A DNA stretch of 64,000 nt, taken from positions 1 through 64,000 of the IMG/VR virus record IMGVR_UViG_3300020204_004643. The stretch is one strand, 5' to 3'. The first letter of the stretch is position 1, and each line of letters begins with the position of its first letter. This DNA is from a virus. Below are positions 9,134-17,486 of the stretch, in pieces. The translations under genes were made by a program, and so were the position numbers. Under the pieces are notes generated by a model. It searched no databases and was not told the origin of the DNA. It saw only the letters and a list, made by a program, of their open reading frames with translations.

Positions 9134-9901
9134 ATGTTAAAAATAGGCATAGTAGGCGTTGGGTATCAATGTGATAATTTAAATCAAATACTTGAACCTT
9201 GGCTAAAATTAAAAGCCTTATATCCTGATAGCGTTTTTATTTCTGTAACTACTGCTTTATTTAAAGAACGACGAGAACTTGGCAAAGTTTATGACAATAA
9301 CCGAATGGAAAAAGAAGTGGGTTCTCTTTTATTAAGTAAATCAATTGATTATTTTAATATAGTTAAGGAACCAATATTAGATTTCCAATCTAGAAACTAC
9401 TGTTGGGAAAACTTAAAAGCTCACGACCTAGACTTAGTTTGGCAATTAGATTTATTTGACGAATATTATTCTTTTGAAGAAATATTAAATACCTTAAAAT
9501 GGATACAAGAAGAAAACTTATATGATACTTATCATGTCAATTTTAAGAACTACATAGGAGTTAATAAAGACAGATATGTGTTAGATTTTGCCCCAGCCAG
9601 AATAAACTGGGTAAAGAAAAATAACGGAATAAAGAAATGGTATTGGGACAATTGGCTAGAGTACAATAATAATACAAAAAGCGAATTTAGTTCAAGAAAA
9701 ATAATTCCAAGAACGATATGCAACCCAAAACATCTATCATGGGTTGGAACAAAGGATTTCTTAATAAATAAAATTAATTATCAGCATAAAGCGATAGGAT
9801 GTTGTTCTTATTCTTGGAATAATGAAAAACAAGATCTAGATTTCGATTATAATTATTATAGGAAATTTAGTATAATGATACCAGAAGTATACAAAGCATG
9901 A
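9134..9901 (+). CDS. Probable GT-A-type glycosyltransferase, family unknown
   Basis: 255 residues. The opening strand IGIVGVGYQ and a central acidic motif VWQLDLFDEYYSFEEI (about 101-116) look like a GT-A fold with D-x-x-D metal binding. The C-terminus has the aromatic run CCSYSWNN. I do not recognise a named family; position among glycosyltransferases is the main argument. It overlaps the next gene by 4 bases. Confidence 0.4.
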   Translation: MLKIGIVGVGYQCDNLNQILEPWLKLKALYPDSVFISVTTALFKERRELGKVYDNNRMEKEVGSLLLSKSIDYFNIVKEPILDFQSRNYCWENLKAHDLDLVWQLDLFDEYYSFEEILNTLKWIQEENLYDTYHVNFKNYIGVNKDRYVLDFAPARINWVKKNNGIKKWYWDNWLEYNNNTKSEFSSRKIIPRTICNPKHLSWVGTKDFLINKINYQHKAIGCCSYSWNNEKQDLDFDYNYYRKFSIMIPEVYKA

Positions 9902-10782
9902 AAAAGAAAATCTGGCTAGCTGGGCAAGTAGGAGGAAGCGGAGAGCTTGAAAACATAAAGACTCTTGTTTCATTTAAAGAGTACTTTGAAGGAATATGCT
10001 TTTGTGTTAATTATCAAAAAGAAGATTTCTCTGACGATGATGGCACATACAAAACGCTTTTAGAAAATAAAAAAAATGGCAGAATAGTTAGGTCTAATTG
10101 GGTAAATATTAATTCGCTTGGAATGACAATGGCTATCCAAGCTGGTCCGATAAAGTTTGGCGATTGGGTTCTTATGCTTGATTCTCAAGAAGAACCAAAA
10201 AAGCAATTCCTAGAAAAACTTCATGATAATATAATTCAGTGGGAGGCTAAAGGTTATGAAGCCGCTGCATGGGGAAGACCATATCTATTTAAATTTTATC
10301 CAGATATGACCTTTCAACCAACTTCTGTTCATACAACTATACACCCGATAAGAACAAAGTGCGTCGATTTAAGAGATGAATCAAAAGTCGTTTACGATGA
10401 AAACGGCGTACATTTTGCCGATTTTATTTACAACAAAAAGAAGTTCCCTAACTCTATGCTTTTGCATGGAGTAAAATATTGCTTATGGAATGTCTCAAAT
10501 CAAATGAGAATGTTTTACCCAAATGATTCAGAATTCGAAATCCATGAAGAACAAAGAATAATTTTTAATTTGAAGCTAGAGGAATTAGGATTTGAAAGAA
10601 GTCTTGATGGATTAGCTCATTTTATCAGATCAGAGTATTTTAAAGATTATATAGAATACTTTGAATGGGAGTTTGTTTTCAAAGATTTCTATAGATATTC
10701 TTTGTTAAATCATAGTATTAAAGATATTATAAATAGTAGGAAAACTTGGAGCTTGAAAGAGTATTTAAAAAATGAAAACTAA
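9898..10782 (+). CDS. Probable glycosyltransferase (GT2-like)
   Basis: 294 residues. After an N-terminal strand KIWLAGQVGGSGE comes DWVLMLDSQEEPKKQFLEKL, which has the shape of the DxD loop plus following helix of GT2-like enzymes (DSQEEP in place of DxDE). The C-terminal third is rich in Phe/Tyr and Glu with no recognised motif. It overlaps both neighbours (4 and 11 bases). The fold assignment is moderate and the specificity unknown. Confidence 0.45.
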   Translation: MKKKIWLAGQVGGSGELENIKTLVSFKEYFEGICFCVNYQKEDFSDDDGTYKTLLENKKNGRIVRSNWVNINSLGMTMAIQAGPIKFGDWVLMLDSQEEPKKQFLEKLHDNIIQWEAKGYEAAAWGRPYLFKFYPDMTFQPTSVHTTIHPIRTKCVDLRDESKVVYDENGVHFADFIYNKKKFPNSMLLHGVKYCLWNVSNQMRMFYPNDSEFEIHEEQRIIFNLKLEELGFERSLDGLAHFIRSEYFKDYIEYFEWEFVFKDFYRYSLLNHSIKDIINSRKTWSLKEYLKNEN

Positions 10783-11935
10783 ATGGCCCTTAAATGTGTC
10801 TAATTTTTCTTTATTAGACAGAATAAAAATAGCCCTTTTCTTTTTAAAATCAAATAATTTTTGGACCATGAATAAAAAGGTTCAAGAGTTTGAATTGAAA
10901 ATGTCTGAATTTGCTCAAGTAAAACATTCTATATTTGTGGCAAATGGTTCAGTAGCTAACACTTTGGTAGCTATGTATCTTAAGGATCATGTTTTTACAA
11001 AGACGAAAGACACAATAATATTTCCGTCTACTACATGGATCACCTCTGTTTCGCCATTCATAAGAGAAGGGTTTAAACCTAAATTTATTGATATTAGCTT
11101 GGAAGACTTCTGTCTTGACCTTAAAAAGACGGAAGCTTATTTAGAAAAAAATTCTAAAAATGTAGCTTGTATTTTCGCAACTTCTTTGCTTGGCTTCGTG
11201 CCAAATATAGAAAAATTAAAAGAACTATCTGGAAAATATAATGTAAAAGTAATGATGGATAATTGCGAAAACACTTTTGGCAGTTATGAAAATAAAAACA
11301 TATCTTCATTTTTTACATCTACTACAAGTACTTATTTTGGGCATCAACTTCAAAGCGTAGAAGGGGGTTTCGTTTTTACGAACGATGATGATGAAAAAGA
11401 TTATTTTCTAATGGCTAGAAATCATGGGATGACTAGATCTTTAATTAATAATAATAGATATCTAAATGAGAATGTCGACTCAAAGTTTGATTTTTATTTG
11501 TTAGGCAATAACTTTAGGAATTCTGATATTCATGCCTATATAGGCTTGCTTGATTTCGAAAGAGTACAAGAGTATATAGATAATAGAAAAAATCTTTATA
11601 GTTTATTCGAATCATATTTAGATCCAAATAAATACATAATAGCAAAAAATTTTTATAAGAGGCAACCTGTAGCTTTTTGTTTACCTATCATTTTTAGAAA
11701 AACAGATAACGATAAATTTAAATCAGCACTACAGTTTTGTAAAGATAACGACATAGAAACAAGACCAATCATTTCTGGAAATCTATTGAGACAGACATGC
11801 TTTGAAAAATTTGATAAATTTGCTAATTTTAACAACAGTGAATTTATTCATCAAAATGGATTTTACATAGGCTTGCATAATAAACTATGCGAAAGCCAGA
11901 TTAACCAAGTAACGAATTATTTAAACAACCTTTGA
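10772..11935 (+). CDS. ColD/RfbH-like PMP-dependent sugar 3-dehydratase (DegT/DnrJ/EryC1/StrS family)
   Basis: 387 residues, normal length for the family. The fold-type I features are present: a substrate/phosphate loop FVANGSVANT (55-64), the PLP-ring Asp in MDNCENTFG (Asp163) and GIxxRP-like ETRPIISGNLLRQ near the C-terminus. At the position where aminotransferases have the Schiff-base Lys, the sequence reads GHQLQSVEGG, with His191 in place of Lys. A His here is the hallmark of CDP-4-keto-6-deoxyglucose 3-dehydrase (RfbH) and GDP-4-keto-6-deoxymannose 3-dehydratase (ColD), which remove the 3-OH using PMP. With a GDP-mannose 4,6-dehydratase two genes away, the ColD reaction is the better guess. 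Confidence 0.75.
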   Translation: MKTKWPLNVSNFSLLDRIKIALFFLKSNNFWTMNKKVQEFELKMSEFAQVKHSIFVANGSVANTLVAMYLKDHVFTKTKDTIIFPSTTWITSVSPFIREGFKPKFIDISLEDFCLDLKKTEAYLEKNSKNVACIFATSLLGFVPNIEKLKELSGKYNVKVMMDNCENTFGSYENKNISSFFTSTTSTYFGHQLQSVEGGFVFTNDDDEKDYFLMARNHGMTRSLINNNRYLNENVDSKFDFYLLGNNFRNSDIHAYIGLLDFERVQEYIDNRKNLYSLFESYLDPNKYIIAKNFYKRQPVAFCLPIIFRKTDNDKFKSALQFCKDNDIETRPIISGNLLRQTCFEKFDKFANFNNSEFIHQNGFYIGLHNKLCESQINQVTNYLNNL

Positions 11936-11936
11936 A

Positions 11937-12725
11937 ATGAAAAATATAGCTGTAATTGGATACGGATATGTTGGAAAAGCAGTAGCGAACTTTTTTAAAG
12001 AAAGACATAAGATTTATATATTTGATCCAGTTTACGAGAATTGTCAAAGCAAAGAAGTAATCAATCAGGAGTGTGAATATGCTTTTATTTGTGTACCAAC
12101 TCAACCAAGAGAAGATGGTTCTTGTGACACTTCTTTAGTTGAGCAATGTTTTTCTTGGATAAATGTAAAGAATATAGTAATTAAATCAACCGTAAAACCG
12201 GGAACTACAGAATATTTATCTGAAAAATATAATAAGAAAGTAATCTTTAGCCCAGAATTTGCTGGAGAAAATAAATACTGGTCTCCTTATAAGTTTATGA
12301 AGGACATCAAAGAATGTCCATATTATATATTCGGAGGAGACGCAGAAGTTTGTGAAAATGTAATTAATTTATATCAAGAAATTGCTGGCCCAGATAAATC
12401 ATACCGCAAGACGACTAGCAAAACAGCAGAGACTGTTAAGTATTTAAAGAACTCTTTTTATTCTGTCAAAGTCGCTTTTTGTAATGAGATTTTTGATTTG
12501 TGCAAAAATACCGATATATCATATACAGAAGTTAGAGACCTTTGGCTTTTAGATCCAAGAATGAATAAGTCTTTCACTTCTGTTTTCCCAGACAATAGAG
12601 GATTTGGAGGAAAGTGCTTCCCTAAAGACAGCAAAGCTTTTGTCAAATATGCAAAAGACAACGATGTGAATCTTTCAATTCTTGATCAAGCAATTGAATC
12701 TAATAAAAAAATAAGAGGAGAATAA
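11937..12725 (+). CDS. Short UDP-glucose/GDP-mannose 6-dehydrogenase-like protein
   Basis: 262 residues. The N-terminal NAD domain opens AVIGYGYVGKAV (5-16). The central domain has ETVKYLKNSFYSVKVAFCNE (165-184) with the conserved Lys-Asn pair, and GFGGKCFPKD (222-231) with the catalytic Cys227 and Asp231. The last domain, which binds the nucleotide of the sugar in full-length enzymes (about 420-450 residues), is absent, and the protein stops soon after the catalytic Cys. Similar short forms occur in phages. It may use a different substrate or need a partner. It is followed by a strong Shine-Dalgarno sequence for the next gene. Confidence 0.7.
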   Translation: MKNIAVIGYGYVGKAVANFFKERHKIYIFDPVYENCQSKEVINQECEYAFICVPTQPREDGSCDTSLVEQCFSWINVKNIVIKSTVKPGTTEYLSEKYNKKVIFSPEFAGENKYWSPYKFMKDIKECPYYIFGGDAEVCENVINLYQEIAGPDKSYRKTTSKTAETVKYLKNSFYSVKVAFCNEIFDLCKNTDISYTEVRDLWLLDPRMNKSFTSVFPDNRGFGGKCFPKDSKAFVKYAKDNDVNLSILDQAIESNKKIRGE

Positions 12726-12727
12726 AA

Positions 12728-13786
12728 ATGAAAAATGTTATTGTAACAGGAATTTCAGGGCAAGATGGTTCTTACATGGTAGATTACTTAATAGAGAATA
12801 CAAATTATAATATTTTTGGAGCAGTAAGAAGGTTGTCAAAACCTAATTATTCTAATTTCGCTGGACATCTTAATAATAATCGTTTAAAGCTTGTAACCCT
12901 TGATCTTTCAGATTCTCAATCTATTGATAACGTTGTAAGAGAAATTAAACCTGATTATTTTATTAATTTTGGCGCTCAGTCTTTCGTGGGATCAAGCTGG
13001 CAAATTCCAGAGCAAACATTTGATGTTGATGCTATTGGTGTATTAAGATGTTTAGAAGCTATTAGAAAACATGTCCCAGCATGTAGATTTTATAATGCGG
13101 GAAGTTCAGAAGAGTTTGGAGATGTAAAATATGTACCCCAAGATGAAAAGCATCCTATGTCTCCTAGGTCTCCGTATGGTGCTGCTAAAACCGCTGCACG
13201 CTATATTGTAAAAGTATACCGCGAATCTTATAATCTTTTTGCAATTCAAGGATATTTGTTTAATCATGAATCTCCCAGAAGAGGAGAAGAATTCGTAACT
13301 AGAAAAATTACCAAAGGAATAGCCAGAATTATTAAATCAATTAAAAACGAAGAATCTTTTGAACCAATAAAATTAGGCAATTTAGATTCAAAACGAGACT
13401 GGAGTCATGCATTAGATTTCGTCGATGGAGTATGGAAAATGCTCAATCAAAAAAAACCAAATGAATATGTTCTTTCTAGTGATGAGACTCATTCAATTAG
13501 AGAATTTGTTGAAATAGCTTTTAAAGAAGCGGGTATCGAAGGGTGCTGGCATGGGAATGGAATATCAGAAGAATTTTCTGTTGTTAATTATATTATTGAA
13601 GAGTACAATTTGCAATCATCAGTTCTTGTAAAAATAAATTCACAATTTTTTAGACCAGCAGAGGTTGACATTCTGCTAGGAAATAGTACTCTAGCGCGGA
13701 AAGAATTAGGCTGGCAACCCAAATACTCATTTAAAGATTTAGTGAGAGAAATGGTTGCTAGTGATTTGGCTACTGATGACAATTAA
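12728..13786 (+). CDS. gmd: GDP-mannose 4,6-dehydratase
   Basis: 352 residues, the family's usual length. It has the Rossmann loop GISGQDGSYM (8-17), the characteristic AVRRLS segment, NAGSSEEFG, the catalytic YGAAK (Tyr150, Lys154) and LFNHESPRRGEEFVTRKI, which is close to invariant in GMD. It converts GDP-D-mannose to GDP-4-keto-6-deoxy-D-mannose, the entry to GDP-fucose, GDP-rhamnose, GDP-perosamine and GDP-colitose. Start ATG 12728 has a strong Shine-Dalgarno sequence AAGAGGAG at 12713-12720, spaced 7 bases, better than most genes here. The nearby ColD-like enzyme would use its product. Confidence 0.9.
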   Translation: MKNVIVTGISGQDGSYMVDYLIENTNYNIFGAVRRLSKPNYSNFAGHLNNNRLKLVTLDLSDSQSIDNVVREIKPDYFINFGAQSFVGSSWQIPEQTFDVDAIGVLRCLEAIRKHVPACRFYNAGSSEEFGDVKYVPQDEKHPMSPRSPYGAAKTAARYIVKVYRESYNLFAIQGYLFNHESPRRGEEFVTRKITKGIARIIKSIKNEESFEPIKLGNLDSKRDWSHALDFVDGVWKMLNQKKPNEYVLSSDETHSIREFVEIAFKEAGIEGCWHGNGISEEFSVVNYIIEEYNLQSSVLVKINSQFFRPAEVDILLGNSTLARKELGWQPKYSFKDLVREMVASDLATDDN

Positions 13787-14162
13787 ACAAAAGATTGTAG
13801 AAAAATTCGTTAAATCTGATAGAATATATTGGCCGCGAGACATGAAGGCAGCAAAAACTTTATTAGAAAAATTTCCAGAAGAATCTTTTTGGGAATGGCT
13901 TGAACCTTACCCTTTGGTAGACATGCTACCTTTTCTTCTTTCTGAACAAAATATAAACTATTTAAATAATAAATATAAAATATTTTTAAATCAAAAAGAA
14001 TTAAAAAATAAGAAAAAGAAACTCGAAGAAGCTCTTGACAAAAAAGAAGATTCCTGCCATAATCTAGCAGAGCCTAAAGTCGGGAAAGATAAGGTTTTTT
14101 CAAAAAAACCTAAAACAATAAAAGAATTTTTATCCTATGGGAAGACCTCCGAAACAAACTGA
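13776..14162 (+). CDS. Hypothetical protein next to the recombinase
   Basis: 128 residues from ATG 13776, which overlaps the end of gmd; an upstream in-frame ATG would only add seven residues inside gmd. The N-terminal 55 residues are hydrophobic/aromatic (RIYWPRDMKAAKTLLEKFP, then SFWEWLEPYPL) and look folded. A Lys/Glu-rich probable coiled coil follows (about 70-95), with a basic tail. It overlaps the recA-like gene by 26 bases, so a role with the recombinase (mediator or loader) is possible. This is inference from position only; I do not recognise the family. Confidence 0.6.
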   Translation: MTIKQKIVEKFVKSDRIYWPRDMKAAKTLLEKFPEESFWEWLEPYPLVDMLPFLLSEQNINYLNNKYKIFLNQKELKNKKKKLEEALDKKEDSCHNLAEPKVGKDKVFSKKPKTIKEFLSYGKTSETN

Positions 14163-15282
14163 AGAAAAATCAACCGGCGCAAATGCTTCAAATCGTTTGA
14201 ACGCAATTTTAAATAGCAAAGAACATCAAAGTGATCATTTTAATTTCGAAGATTCTGTAAGCTGGAAAATTTCTACCGGCAGTCTTTTGTTAGATGCCGC
14301 AGTAGGCGGAGGAATTACTCCTTCTTTGATACGCCTTTGCGGCCCCAATAACGAAGGAAAAACTCCTCAAGCTCTAGAAATAGTTAGAAACTTTTTAAGT
14401 GACGTTCCAAAAGCAAGAGTTGTTTGGATTCTAGCAGAAGGAAGACTCTCAAAAGAAAATAAAGAAAGATGCGGTTTAAAATTTGTTACTGATGCAAACG
14501 AATGGACCGATGGTTCAGTTTTTATCCTAGAGTCAAACGTTTATGACTTAATTATTAATGTAATTAAAGACCTTGTATTGAATAATGAAGAAAATATTAG
14601 ATATTGTTTTGTAATTGATTCAATGGATGGCCTTATTCTTAAACGAGACAAAGAGACTAATCCTGTAGATGCTAGTAAAGTAGCAGGCACTCAAGTAATT
14701 AGTAAAAAATTGCTGCAGTCATTGAGTATTGGAATGTTCAAACATGGTCATTTAATGATTGCTATTAGTCAAATTACTTCAGAAATTAAGATTGATCCCT
14801 ATGCTAAGACCGCTCCAAGAGGAGGAATGTTTAGCGGAGGAAACGCTTTGCTTCACTGGGCAGATTTTATTTTAGAGTATAGTACAACAGCCATGAATGA
14901 TTTCATTCTTGATAATCCTTCTGGTAAAATGAATGACGGCAAAAGTAAATCAATAGGCAAATACTCTAAAGTAATCATTCAAAAGTCTACTTCTGAAAGC
15001 ACTAGAAAGACAATAGTTCAATATCCTATTAAATTTGGCAAAAAGCCTTCTGGCATTTGGATCGAATATGAAATTTTAGATTGTCTTCTGATGTGGGAAT
15101 TGGTTACTGCAAAAGGAGCTTGGATTACTGTCGATGATTCTTTGATCGAAGAAATGAAGCAAAACGGAATTGAAATTCCAAAGCAACATCAAGGAAGAGA
15201 TAATTTTAGGAAATGGCTTGAAGAAAATGAACAGGCGTGCAAATATCTGTTCAGCAAACTAAAAGCTGTTCAAACAAAATGA
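14137..15282 (+). CDS. RecA/UvsX-like recombinase
   Basis: 381 residues. Walker A is GPNNEGKT (69-76), preceded by the RecA-type STGSLLLDAAVGGGI. Walker B is FVIDSMDGL (158-166), followed by ISKKLLQSLSIGMFKHGHLMI and an ISQI segment, as in the RecA/UvsX core. The C-terminal region is specific to phage forms. It forms filaments on ssDNA and drives strand exchange for recombination-dependent replication and repair. It overlaps its neighbours on both sides, including an ATGA overlap with the following nuclease gene, at the head of the replication module. Confidence 0.8.
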   Translation: MGRPPKQTEEKSTGANASNRLNAILNSKEHQSDHFNFEDSVSWKISTGSLLLDAAVGGGITPSLIRLCGPNNEGKTPQALEIVRNFLSDVPKARVVWILAEGRLSKENKERCGLKFVTDANEWTDGSVFILESNVYDLIINVIKDLVLNNEENIRYCFVIDSMDGLILKRDKETNPVDASKVAGTQVISKKLLQSLSIGMFKHGHLMIAISQITSEIKIDPYAKTAPRGGMFSGGNALLHWADFILEYSTTAMNDFILDNPSGKMNDGKSKSIGKYSKVIIQKSTSESTRKTIVQYPIKFGKKPSGIWIEYEILDCLLMWELVTAKGAWITVDDSLIEEMKQNGIEIPKQHQGRDNFRKWLEENEQACKYLFSKLKAVQTK

Positions 15283-15698
15283 GACTCTTTACAATTACTG
15301 GTAAATTACTTAATAAAAATGTCTCTAAATTTTTGATAGATTGGGATAAGAAATCTCGTTCAAATATTCAATTTGAAGTTAAACAATTTCTGAAACCATT
15401 TTGGAAAACTCATATTTGCTATGAAGAGTTTCCAGTTTTCGGCACAAGAATGAAAGTAGATTTTATTAATTTCACAAAAAAGATAGCAATTGAAGTTAAT
15501 GGAGATCAACATAATTCTTTTAATAAATTTTTTCACAATAATTCGCGATTGAATTATTTAAACTCTATAAAGCGAGATTATAAAAAATCAGAATGGCTTG
15601 AGAAAAATCAAATCCAACTTATTGAGTTAGAGGCAAAAGACATACCCAAGTTAACTGTTGATTATATAAATCATACATTTAATATACTAATAGTGTAA
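15279..15698 (+). CDS. Small PD-(D/E)XK endonuclease (Vsr/DUF559-like)
   Basis: 139 residues from ATG 15279 (ATGA overlap with the recombinase stop); a longer in-frame start lies inside that gene and is less likely. The core reads CYEEFPVF, VDFINF, IAIEVNGDQH: Glu49/50, Asp61 and Glu72-x-Asn74 followed by a Gln-His pair. This is the restriction-endonuclease-like pattern seen in Vsr and DUF559 proteins, with Asn in place of the usual Lys. Coupling to the recombinase suggests a DNA-processing role (repair, branch cleavage). Specificity is unknown. Confidence 0.6.
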   Translation: MRLFTITGKLLNKNVSKFLIDWDKKSRSNIQFEVKQFLKPFWKTHICYEEFPVFGTRMKVDFINFTKKIAIEVNGDQHNSFNKFFHNNSRLNYLNSIKRDYKKSEWLEKNQIQLIELEAKDIPKLTVDYINHTFNILIV

Positions 15699-15706
15699 TA
15701 TAACTT

Positions 15707-15997
15707 GTGGGTAATAAAAATAAACATTTCCAGTTCCCAGAAAGTATTCTGACGCAAATAGATGAGTGTTCTCAGGGAGGATTTTTATTATTCACGTTCG
15801 ACAAAAGCGGCATGCCGGAAGTTCGATCAAAATTCGATAATCCGCAAAATGCCATGGCAATGCATTATTATATAATTAATTGGTTCAATGCGATTGAACA
15901 AATAAACCTTGAAAATACAATAAAGAATATCAGAGTTGTCGAATCTGAAGAAGACGAAGATGATGACGACAGCGATGATGGAGATATAAAAAAATAG
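15707..15997 (+). CDS. Hypothetical protein with acidic tail
   Basis: 96 residues with a GTG start at 15707. Residues 1-70 look like a compact alpha/beta domain (GGFLLFTFDKSGMPEVRSKFDNPQNAMAMHYY). Residues about 79-92 are almost all Asp/Glu. Such tails often contact DNA-binding proteins or SSB-like partners. It sits between the nuclease and the DnaB helicase. A GTGTAATAT stretch 8-14 bases upstream recalls the element seen before tail operons, but may be chance. No family recognised. Confidence 0.6.
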   Translation: MGNKNKHFQFPESILTQIDECSQGGFLLFTFDKSGMPEVRSKFDNPQNAMAMHYYIINWFNAIEQINLENTIKNIRVVESEEDEDDDDSDDGDIKK

Positions 15998-16001
15998 ATT
16001 A

Positions 16002-17486
16002 ATGAAGTTATCATCAGTTAAAGTAGAACAATCTCTACTCGGCGCGTTAATTAAAAATCCAGAGGTCTTTTATGACTTGGATCATTTTGTTTCAGAAATT
16101 GATTTTACCAATGACATTAACGGAACAATTTTTTCAGTTGTAAGACAGCTATGTAACACTAAGGAAAAGTTTGATAAAGTCATTCTTGCTCAAAAGATTC
16201 AGAATTTGGGGATTTCTTTTCAGGAAGATTTAGATATCTATGATTACATTGATTGTATTTCTTTGCCGGTCTCTAATAAAGATTCTGCAATTAAATACGC
16301 TCAGGAATTAAAAAAATTGTCCATAAGGCGCGATATAAAAAATATGGCGCAAAGAATTATTGAAACTGTCACCGGTAATTCTAATAAAGATATAAATGAA
16401 TTAATAGCAGAAATTGATTCAATATATGGACAAAAAATAAATTCCTTTGACGCTACAGATGAAATCAGAAATATCTTTGAAGATATTGAACAATTTATAG
16501 AAGAAAAAGGCAATCAGCCTCAAGAAGAAATAGGAATTCAAATTCATTATCCAGAGTTTTCAAGACTTTATGGTGGACTTAGAAACGGAAATCTATACGC
16601 TATTGTTAGCAGACCCGGACAAGGCAAAAGTTCTTTCTTGATGGAAATGTCCTTGGGAGCTTATTTGAAAAATAAAAAAACTCACGTTCTTTATTTGGAC
16701 ACAGAGATGTTCTCTGAAGATGTTAAATTAAGAATAGCTGCCGCGAAGACAGGAATACCATTCTGGCATATTGACACCGGAAATTGGAGAAAAAATCCGG
16801 AAATGACTCAAAAGATGAGAACTTTTTTGTCAGAATATAAACAATATAATTATACTCATCATTGTGTTGGAAATAAAAGCGTTGACGAAATCATTTCTTT
16901 TATTAGAAGATGGTATTATAGTAAAGTTGGAAGAGGTAATCCTGCCCTTATTTGCTATGACTATGTAAAGCTAACTGGAGAAAAAGTGGGCGCTAATTGG
17001 GCAGAGCACCAAGCGATTGGTGAAAAAATAGATAAGCTAAAAAAAGTTTCAGAAGAAGTTAATTGTCCACTTTTTACCGCAATGCAAATGAACAGATCTG
17101 GTGAGAATTTTAATAGAAGTTCCGGCGGAGTGACTGATGATAGTTCTGCAATTTCTTTGTCTGATAGACTTCAGTGGTTTTCAAGTTATGTGGGCATCTT
17201 TAGAAGAAAGACTTTAGATGAGATGGAAAGAGATACTCCTGATTTTGGAACTCATAAATTAATTACTTTAAAAAGCAGGTTTCAAGGCAAGAATGCCGCT
17301 GGACATCAAGATCTTCTAAGAAGAAGAGATGCGAACGGAGATGAAAAATACGTTCAAAACTTTATAAATTTTCAAATTAATAATTTTAGTGTAGAAGAGA
17401 GAGGTTCTTTGAATGATATTATTGAAAGAGAAAGACAAACTTTTTCTTTGAATGATTCAAATCCAAATGATGGTGCTTTGTTATGA
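16002..17486 (+). CDS. dnaB: Replicative DNA helicase (DnaB family)
   Basis: 494 residues, close to bacterial DnaB (about 450-470). The N-terminal DnaB domain starts VEQSLLGALIKNPEVF. The RecA-like helicase domain starts about residue 185 with GGLRNGNLYAIVSRPGQGKSS (Walker A 204-210). LYLDTEMF follows as the H1a-type motif, then ICYDYVKL as Walker B, and AMQMNRSGE. It is the hexameric 5'-3' helicase of the fork. The stop shares ATGA with the primase start, so helicase and primase are translationally linked. Confidence 0.9.
   Translation: MKLSSVKVEQSLLGALIKNPEVFYDLDHFVSEIDFTNDINGTIFSVVRQLCNTKEKFDKVILAQKIQNLGISFQEDLDIYDYIDCISLPVSNKDSAIKYAQELKKLSIRRDIKNMAQRIIETVTGNSNKDINELIAEIDSIYGQKINSFDATDEIRNIFEDIEQFIEEKGNQPQEEIGIQIHYPEFSRLYGGLRNGNLYAIVSRPGQGKSSFLMEMSLGAYLKNKKTHVLYLDTEMFSEDVKLRIAAAKTGIPFWHIDTGNWRKNPEMTQKMRTFLSEYKQYNYTHHCVGNKSVDEIISFIRRWYYSKVGRGNPALICYDYVKLTGEKVGANWAEHQAIGEKIDKLKKVSEEVNCPLFTAMQMNRSGENFNRSSGGVTDDSSAISLSDRLQWFSSYVGIFRRKTLDEMERDTPDFGTHKLITLKSRFQGKNAAGHQDLLRRRDANGDEKYVQNFINFQINNFSVEERGSLNDIIERERQTFSLNDSNPNDGALL

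Noticed and set aside
15693-15698. GTGTAATAT before the 96-residue gene as a further copy of the tail element
   Set aside because: Only the core matches, it lies 8 bases from the start codon rather than 22-29, and the AT-rich 3' end of the upstream gene could give it by chance.
16200-17300. Intein or intron in the replication genes as a cause of split proteins
   Set aside because: No homing endonuclease motifs, intein splice residues or group I intron-like spacers are seen; the polymerase parts are separate overlapping genes.
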